In this document: positions 14,516 to 19,065 of the stretch, piece after piece
How the letters are laid out: the number at the start of each line of letters is the position of its first letter
Numbering within the stretch: the first letter of the stretch is position 1
Assembly: GCA_944388615.1 (NCBI GenBank)
Contig: CALXJL010000018.1
Coordinates: forward strand, 1-19,065
DNA length: 19,065 nucleotides
Reading direction: 5' to 3'
Origin: an uncultured Clostridia bacterium
Lineage (GTDB): Bacteria > Bacillota > Clostridia > TANB77 > CAG-508
Position numbers and translations under genes: made by a program
Notes under the pieces: model-generated
Database searches by the model: none
Seen by the model: only the letters and a program-made list of their open reading frames with translations
What the model was told of the DNA's origin: nothing

Positions 14516-15733
14516 TTATTTACTTATGCCTACTGCATCTTTGTTCTTTGTATATTTTCCTTCTGATATACATGAATTTTTTAATTGTCTCATAGCTCCT
14601 AATGATACTAATTTTGTTTTGTAATATTTAATTATTTTACAATATTTGTTTTCATTTTTTTGTACTTTTTTCAAATCTTCTTTTACAAATAAAACCTCTT
14701 TATTAAGCATATATTGTATGTAATCAGATTTTTTAATTTTTTCTATTTGTTTAAATTTTTTCCAAAAAGCTTTATATCCTTCTCTTTGTTCTGGCTTGTC
14801 CCAATATATTTTTGTAGATAATAATTTTATATTATAATCTTCTATTATTCCTAATAATAAATTATATGCTTTTTCTCTTTTAGCCTCTATTTTTGTATCT
14901 ACTATTAAGCTACGCGTATCTTTTAATAACTTTATATAGCATTGTTCTGCAACTACTAGAGGCAAGCTATGTGTAAATAATCTTCTACTTATTCCTAATA
15001 AAATACTTTTTTTAGTTAGATTTTCTACTTGATCTAATTTTCCAATTGTAAATGTATCAAACTTGTTGTATTCTTCTATAATATCTGAATAATTATCATT
15101 TCCACCAATTTCCATTTTTAATGGTAATATTTCTCCTATATATTGTTCTAATGTAGAAAATATTTTTTCATATACCATATCTTTATCAACATAGTTTAAA
15201 TTATCAGATAGTTTAATTGAATATTGTTTTAATAAAGATTTATACAATGCTTCCATTTTAGATACATAGAATTTTTTATAATTTTCTAATATTTTCTCTT
15301 TTCCTGCATATTTTATATTTTCATAATCCAATTCTAATAAATATTTTTGTTTTTGATATTTATATTCTGCATATTCTTTTTGTTTTAAATTTATAACATT
15401 ATAATAGTTAGCTAGTGCTCTTTTTTCAAATTCATTTGCATTATCATTCTTTACTTTTTTATATATTGTATCCATTACATTTTTATCTATAGATTCTAAA
15501 TATGCTGTATATACATTTTCATATTTTTTTTCTATATATTCTTTTTTATCTACATCTTCTTCTGTATCGCTTTCAATATAATTATTAAATGCTTTTATTA
15601 AACTGTTTCTTTTTATAGATATAACCATTCCATTAATTCCTAGTTTAGTTGGAATTAATAACCTTGTTAATGTTTTGCCTAATAAGTTCAAAAAGTTATC
15701 GTTTTGAGCAATCCTTAAACTATTTTCTTGCAT
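14516..15733 (-). CDS. Unknown 405-aa protein between yqfD and ybeY
   Basis: I do not recognise this protein. It is largely alpha-helical by eye, rich in Lys, Tyr, Glu and Asn, and lacks a clear signal peptide. The only weakly hydrophobic parts are near 15-35 (NLLGKTLTRLLIP) and 255-270 (LFTHSLPLVVAEQ). No nucleotide-binding, zinc or other catalytic motif was found; there is no P-loop, so it is not PhoH, and no HD motif, so it is not YqfF/PgpH. The start is the ATG 9 nt after AAAGGA; a TTG six codons earlier overlaps the ribosome-binding site and the yqfD stop. Only 14 nt separate it from yqfD, so the two are almost certainly co-translated, suggesting a sporulation role. Confidence 0.85.
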   Translation of the reverse strand: MQENSLRIAQNDNFLNLLGKTLTRLLIPTKLGINGMVISIKRNSLIKAFNNYIESDTEEDVDKKEYIEKKYENVYTAYLESIDKNVMDTIYKKVKNDNANEFEKRALANYYNVINLKQKEYAEYKYQKQKYLLELDYENIKYAGKEKILENYKKFYVSKMEALYKSLLKQYSIKLSDNLNYVDKDMVYEKIFSTLEQYIGEILPLKMEIGGNDNYSDIIEEYNKFDTFTIGKLDQVENLTKKSILLGISRRLFTHSLPLVVAEQCYIKLLKDTRSLIVDTKIEAKREKAYNLLLGIIEDYNIKLLSTKIYWDKPEQREGYKAFWKKFKQIEKIKKSDYIQYMLNKEVLFVKEDLKKVQKNENKYCKIIKYYKTKLVSLGAMRQLKNSCISEGKYTKNKDAVGISK

Positions 15734-15747
15734 ATGATCAAATCCTT

Positions 15748-16932
15748 TCAAAATACTAATTTTTCTTTGGTACCGATATCTTCTAATACTTCTTCTGTCA
15801 CTTCCACCTCTACAAAATCGGCATCTTCTGTTGTTTTTATTATTTCATTTATAATATTTTCTTTATTTTCTATTTGCTCATATACTTTATCTCTTGCTTT
15901 TTGTATTGCTATATTTTTTGCTTCTTCAATAGTATAATTATTTTGTATTTTTCTTATTTCATAATTTGACCTTTTTTCTATTTCAATTGGCAAATATATA
16001 TCAGAAAATATTTTTATTTTATTACTTTCTGTTATTGTATCATAAAATTCAAATTTTGGAACCCCTTTTTTGAAATTTATTTTAAAATTATTTATCTTTA
16101 CGGAATATTCTGTTTCACAGTTTCCTGTTCTTTCCTCTTCTTCCATATTTAAGTAAACTTTTTCACTACTTGTATACCAAGTTTTGGCTTGTATTTCAGC
16201 ATTTGCATGTACGTATCTCATCCCTGTATACTTTCCTTCTAACCACCCAGCAACAAGTATTGTTCCTTTTGTTACAAGATCACCCTCTTTTACTAGGGGT
16301 GTACCATTTACAGCGTTCACTTTTTCTATAATTCCCTCTTTAGTCGCTACTATATTACAGTAATCTTCCTCATTAATAATCTCTGGTTTTTCTTCTGCTT
16401 CTACTATTTTTATATTTGCTTTTGTACCATTTATTTCAATTGCAGCCCAAGAAATATCCTGTCTTTCTAATCTTATTTTATCTATTATCTTTTTTTCGTC
16501 CACATTATTTTTTAATACTCCTATATTTAACCCTTCACCATTTGCAATTTGTAATATCTCATTTTTATCTATATTTTCACTTCCAGTCACTTCTATTTCC
16601 CAAACAAAATTTGTTGAAAACACAATTAGTGCTATAACAATCAAAAATGATATTGCAAAAAATTTTCTTTTTTTGTATTTATTTAGGACAAAAGGCAATC
16701 CTTTTTTACCTTCTATTTTAATTCTACACTGTGTCTGTTTTGCTATATTTCTTATTTTACTAAAATCATGTATATATATTCTACATTTTAATATAGTGTC
16801 TCTTTCCCTGTTCATATTCCATAAAAATATTTTTTTATTCATACATATATTTATAAATCTTTCAATATAATAACCTTCTACTGAAATACAAATATATCCA
16901 GATATATAACCTAATAATCTTTTTATATACAT
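15748..16932 (-). CDS. yqfD: Sporulation protein YqfD
   Basis: A 394-aa membrane protein made in the mother cell under sigma-E in Bacillus and needed for spore formation; the molecular role is unsettled. An N-terminal cytoplasmic part (1-88) contains the GYICISVEGYYIERFINIC signature, then one transmembrane helix at about 91-110 and a long outside domain starting with WEIEVTGSENIDKNEIL and including the conserved IEKVNAVNGTPLVKEGD and VAGWLEG segments near 200-235. Length is normal. AGGAGG is 4-5 nt before the ATG. Its usual immediate upstream partner yqfC lies about 1.2 kb away, with manC between them. Confidence 0.95.
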   Translation of the reverse strand: MYIKRLLGYISGYICISVEGYYIERFINICMNKKIFLWNMNRERDTILKCRIYIHDFSKIRNIAKQTQCRIKIEGKKGLPFVLNKYKKRKFFAISFLIVIALIVFSTNFVWEIEVTGSENIDKNEILQIANGEGLNIGVLKNNVDEKKIIDKIRLERQDISWAAIEINGTKANIKIVEAEEKPEIINEEDYCNIVATKEGIIEKVNAVNGTPLVKEGDLVTKGTILVAGWLEGKYTGMRYVHANAEIQAKTWYTSSEKVYLNMEEEERTGNCETEYSVKINNFKINFKKGVPKFEFYDTITESNKIKIFSDIYLPIEIEKRSNYEIRKIQNNYTIEEAKNIAIQKARDKVYEQIENKENIINEIIKTTEDADFVEVEVTEEVLEDIGTKEKLVF

Positions 16933-17006
16933 TTTTCCTCCTATAACTATCTTACATATCTATATAAATCTATGATATTTTTATTATTATAGAACTTATA
17001 AATACG

Positions 17007-17042
17007 AAAATGTGAATTACTATTTAAAGTAATTCACATTTT
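17007..17042 (-). terminator. Terminator of manC
   Basis: A 15-bp perfect stem (17007-17021 with 17028-17042, loop ATTTAA) begins two bases after the manC stop. The minus strand ends in ATTTTCGTATTT. It separates manC from yqfD. Confidence 0.75.
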
Positions 17043-17044
17043 AT

Positions 17045-18100
17045 CTATACTATTCTCTTTTCTATCTTAGGTATTAATTTTTTTACATCTTGTGCATTCT
17101 TTTTATTACATACAAGGACTGTATCTTCTGTTTCAACTATTATCAAATCTTCTACTCCTAATGTAACTATAGTTCTATCATTTGATAAACTAATACAATT
17201 CTTACTATTCATATTTAATACATTTCCTCTTTTTGTATTACCATTTTTATCTTTTTCATATAAAGAACTTAATGTATCTAAACTTCCTATATCCATCCAT
17301 TTGAACCTGCCTTTTACCACTCTAACATTTTTTTCTTTTTCTAATATTGCCCTTGATATAGAGATTTTTTCAAATTTACTATATGCCTTTTTTAATTCTA
17401 CAGACATATCTTTTGTATTAATTGATTTTTTAATTTTCTCTAATTCAGCATAATATTTAGGAAGTAATCTTTTAAATGAATTTAAAATAACAGATATCTT
17501 GCTTACCATGATTCCTGTGTTCCATAAATAATCTCCTGAAAGCATAAATTGATTTGCCTTCATTTTATTTGGTTTTTCAATAAATTTTTTTACATCATAT
17601 GCTTTTTTCTCTTCTTTATTATCTATCTGTATATATCCGAAATTAATTGATGGATAAGTTGGTTCAATACCAATACAAACTATTTTATCTTCTTTTTCTC
17701 CAACAGATATTGCATCATTAACAGATTTTGTAAACAAATCTTCTCCATCAATATAATGATCAGATGAGAAAACACACATCATTCCATCTCCATACATTTC
17801 AAGTATTCTAGTCGCAGCATAGCCTATACTTGCTGCAGTACTTTTAGCTTCTGGTTCAACTATAATATTTTCATTTTTCAATATTCCTCCAACATGTTTT
17901 TTCATTAATTCTTCTTGATTTTTGCTTGTTACTACAAATATGTTTTCCTCTCTCACAATATCTTTGACTCGTTTTATTGTTTCCACAATCATAGATTCCT
18001 CACCATATAGATTAAGGAATTGCTTTGGTTTTGATTTTCTACTTAATGGCCATAATCTTGTTCCGTCTCCTCCTGCTAAAATAACACCATATTTTTTCAT
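17045..18100 (-). CDS. manC: Mannose-1-phosphate guanylyltransferase
   Basis: A 351-aa cytosolic nucleotidyltransferase that makes GDP-mannose from mannose 1-phosphate and GTP, for mannose- or fucose-containing surface glycans. Motifs: GGDGTRLWPLSRKSKPKQF at 10-28 (nucleotide loop and activating Lys), EPEAKSTAASIG near 83-94, SSDHYIDGEDLF with the metal-binding Asp, and KKFIEKPNK near 168. The length fits the short form without the C-terminal mannose-6-phosphate isomerase cupin. The ribosome-binding site is weak (GAGAAG), whereas a good AAAGGAG 35 nt upstream has no start codon at a usable distance. It has its own terminator and lies between yqfC and yqfD, which are normally adjacent; an independent insertion is likely. 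Confidence 0.94.
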   Translation of the reverse strand: MKKYGVILAGGDGTRLWPLSRKSKPKQFLNLYGEESMIVETIKRVKDIVREENIFVVTSKNQEELMKKHVGGILKNENIIVEPEAKSTAASIGYAATRILEMYGDGMMCVFSSDHYIDGEDLFTKSVNDAISVGEKEDKIVCIGIEPTYPSINFGYIQIDNKEEKKAYDVKKFIEKPNKMKANQFMLSGDYLWNTGIMVSKISVILNSFKRLLPKYYAELEKIKKSINTKDMSVELKKAYSKFEKISISRAILEKEKNVRVVKGRFKWMDIGSLDTLSSLYEKDKNGNTKRGNVLNMNSKNCISLSNDRTIVTLGVEDLIIVETEDTVLVCNKKNAQDVKKLIPKIEKRIV

Positions 18101-18180
18101 CTTATTCTTCTCGCATAATTTATTTTATTATACGAATTTCTCCTTTCTTTTCTGAATTTATTAAAAATATTTTATTATAT

Positions 18181-18477
18181 TTATTGTTCATCTATAATAG
18201 GCTCAAAATCTATTGAATCTATATTTCCAGTTACCATCACATCATCAACTGTCATCTCATTTAGTATTAATGCTCTTCCTACTATATTTACTATTCCAAT
18301 ATATGTACTTACTTTTATTAAATTTTCATCATATTCTAATATTCCTTTATAATTTTCTATTATTAGTTTTTTAAATGATACAATTGTTATTTTAGGTTCA
18401 TTTGTTGATACTTCTTCTGGTAGATCTAGAATTTTTTCCAATCTGCTTTGTTTTTTTACTTTCCTGTCTTTCCTCAA
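18181..18477 (-). CDS. yqfC: Sporulation protein YqfC
   Basis: A 98-aa protein of the YqfC/YabP family, small beta-strand-rich proteins made under sigma-E in the mother cell. The family pattern is clear: KILDLPEEV near 15-23, PKITIVSFKKLIIENYKGILEYDENLIKVST from about 28, and the closing GRALILNEMTVDDVMVTGNIDSI. The start is a TTG with GGAGG 7 nt upstream; no in-frame ATG exists at the N-terminus before the conserved region. In most spore formers yqfC is followed directly by yqfD; here an 80-nt gap and manC intervene. Confidence 0.93.
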   Translation of the reverse strand: MRKDRKVKKQSRLEKILDLPEEVSTNEPKITIVSFKKLIIENYKGILEYDENLIKVSTYIGIVNIVGRALILNEMTVDDVMVTGNIDSIDFEPIIDEQ

Positions 18478-18512
18478 AACAAACCTCCTATTCTAGTAGC
18501 TTATTATATTTC

Positions 18513-18551
18513 ACATGATATAATATTTTTAATTTATATATTATATCATGT
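18513..18551. repeat. 13-bp inverted repeat upstream of yqfC
   Basis: ACATGATATAATA (18513-18525) and its complement TATTATATCATGT (18539-18551) flank a 13-nt AT-only loop, in the gap between the deacetylase fragment and yqfC. Each arm contains TATAAT on one strand. It may end transcription of the fragment or be an operator at the yqfC promoter; no T-run follows on the minus strand. Confidence 0.4.
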
Positions 18552-18571
18552 ATTTTTATAATTTTCCACTA

Positions 18572-18991
18572 TTATCTTTCAAATTCATCTATATTTTTAA
18601 ATTCATATCCCATTTCTTTTATAGTTTTTATACAATCACTCAATATATTTGCATTATCCTTAGAAGTAGCATGAAGTAATATTATAGCTCCTGGATGTAC
18701 ATTTTCTATTATTTTTTTCTTTCCATATTCTTCTCTTCCTTGTTTTTTTTCATCCCAATCATCATATGCAAAAGACCACATAACTGTTTTATACCCTAAT
18801 GAATTTGTTTTTGCTAATGTCCTTTCACTGAATTCTCCTTTTGGTGGCCTAATATAAGTCATTTCATATCCAAATTTTTCATATACCGCTGTATGTAATT
18901 CCATAACTTCTTTTTGTATTTCTTCATCAGATATTTCTGGCATACTTTTATGATTAACAGTATGATTTCCTAATTTCTTAATGTCTAATTT
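18572..18991 (-). pseudogene. 5'-truncated PdaA-like polysaccharide deacetylase
   Basis: The C-terminal part of a carbohydrate esterase family 4 enzyme, closest in pattern to PdaA, which makes muramic delta-lactam in the spore cortex. The frame holds motif 2 (GNHTVNHKSMPEIS, before the first ATG at 18943), the RPPKGEFS motif, MWSFAYDDW, and GAIILLHATS near the C-terminus. Motif 1, the Asp-Asp metal/catalytic segment (TFDDG-like) with about 100 residues before it, is absent. An in-frame TAA at 18992-18994 lies eight codons before GNHT and none of the three upstream frames to the window edge encodes the expected preceding sequence. The fragment should be inactive. Either the gene is truncated by rearrangement or the assembly is chimeric near the right edge. 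Confidence 0.8.
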
Positions 18992-19065
18992 TTAGCGATT
19001 GATTAACCGCTTCCTAATATTTTTATTTTATCCTAACATTAGGATAATTTTGAAATGTAAATTTG
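18992..19065. other. Right-edge AT-rich segment with small inverted repeats
   Basis: No coding frame was recognised. It holds a hairpin readable on the minus strand (GCGGTT, loop AATC, AATCGC with one G-U pair, about 18995-19010) and TCCTAAT/ATTAGGA repeats at about 19012-19045, including ATCCTAA-CA-TTAGGAT. These lie exactly where the deacetylase gene loses homology. Confidence 0.35.

Noticed and set aside
14516..15733. PhoH or YqfF/PgpH, expected between yqfD and ybeY
   Set aside because: No P-loop (PhoH) and no HD motif or seven-helix membrane domain (YqfF) is present.

Overview
The window is very AT-rich, densely coded DNA from an endospore-forming Firmicute, most likely a member of the Clostridia. 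The evidence is the combination of an alpha/beta-type small acid-soluble spore protein, YlbJ, YqfC, YqfD, dipicolinate synthase subunit A and a PdaA-like cortex deacetylase fragment, together with strong AGGAGG-type ribosome-binding sites and extreme codon bias. The species cannot be read from the sequence. No rRNA, tRNA, CRISPR array, transposase or prophage module was seen. Layout, left to right: a small unknown gene and a Cof-type HAD phosphatase (minus) diverge from the SASP gene (plus). The SASP gene converges on the ribosome hibernation factor gene hpf across a shared palindromic terminator. An M23 endopeptidase gene (minus) lies upstream of hpf and diverges from ylbJ (plus) across a region with an 18-bp palindrome. 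ylbJ converges on topB across a second shared terminator. From topB to the right edge everything is on the minus strand. Read in the direction of transcription, right to left, the order is: truncated deacetylase, yqfC, manC, yqfD, an unrecognised 405-aa gene, ybeY, dgkA-PAP2 fusion, inorganic pyrophosphatase, membrane TPR protein, dpsA, uppP, a 54-aa pilin-like peptide, a degenerate prepilin-peptidase-like membrane protein, a 124-bp structured inverted repeat, a ROK sugar kinase, a lipid- or surface-exposed protein split by a frameshift, and topB. How the genes fit together: the yqfC/yqfD...ybeY-dgkA core is the familiar Firmicutes sporulation/rRNA-maturation neighbourhood, but here manC is inserted between yqfC and yqfD, and an unknown gene occupies the place where phoH and yqfF usually sit. 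Several products bear on envelope lipid carrier and wall metabolism (undecaprenol kinase-like DgkA, UppP, M23 peptidase, GDP-mannose synthesis) and on spore formation (DPA synthesis, YlbJ, YqfC/D, SASP). The most interesting signals are the structured inverted repeat at 8491-8614, whose mismatches suggest an RNA on the plus strand; the pairing of a tiny pilin-like peptide with a catalytically degenerate prepilin-peptidase-like protein; the unknown gene in the sporulation cluster; and three broken or degenerate genes (frameshifted surface protein, 5'-truncated deacetylase, PAP2 domain without its histidines).
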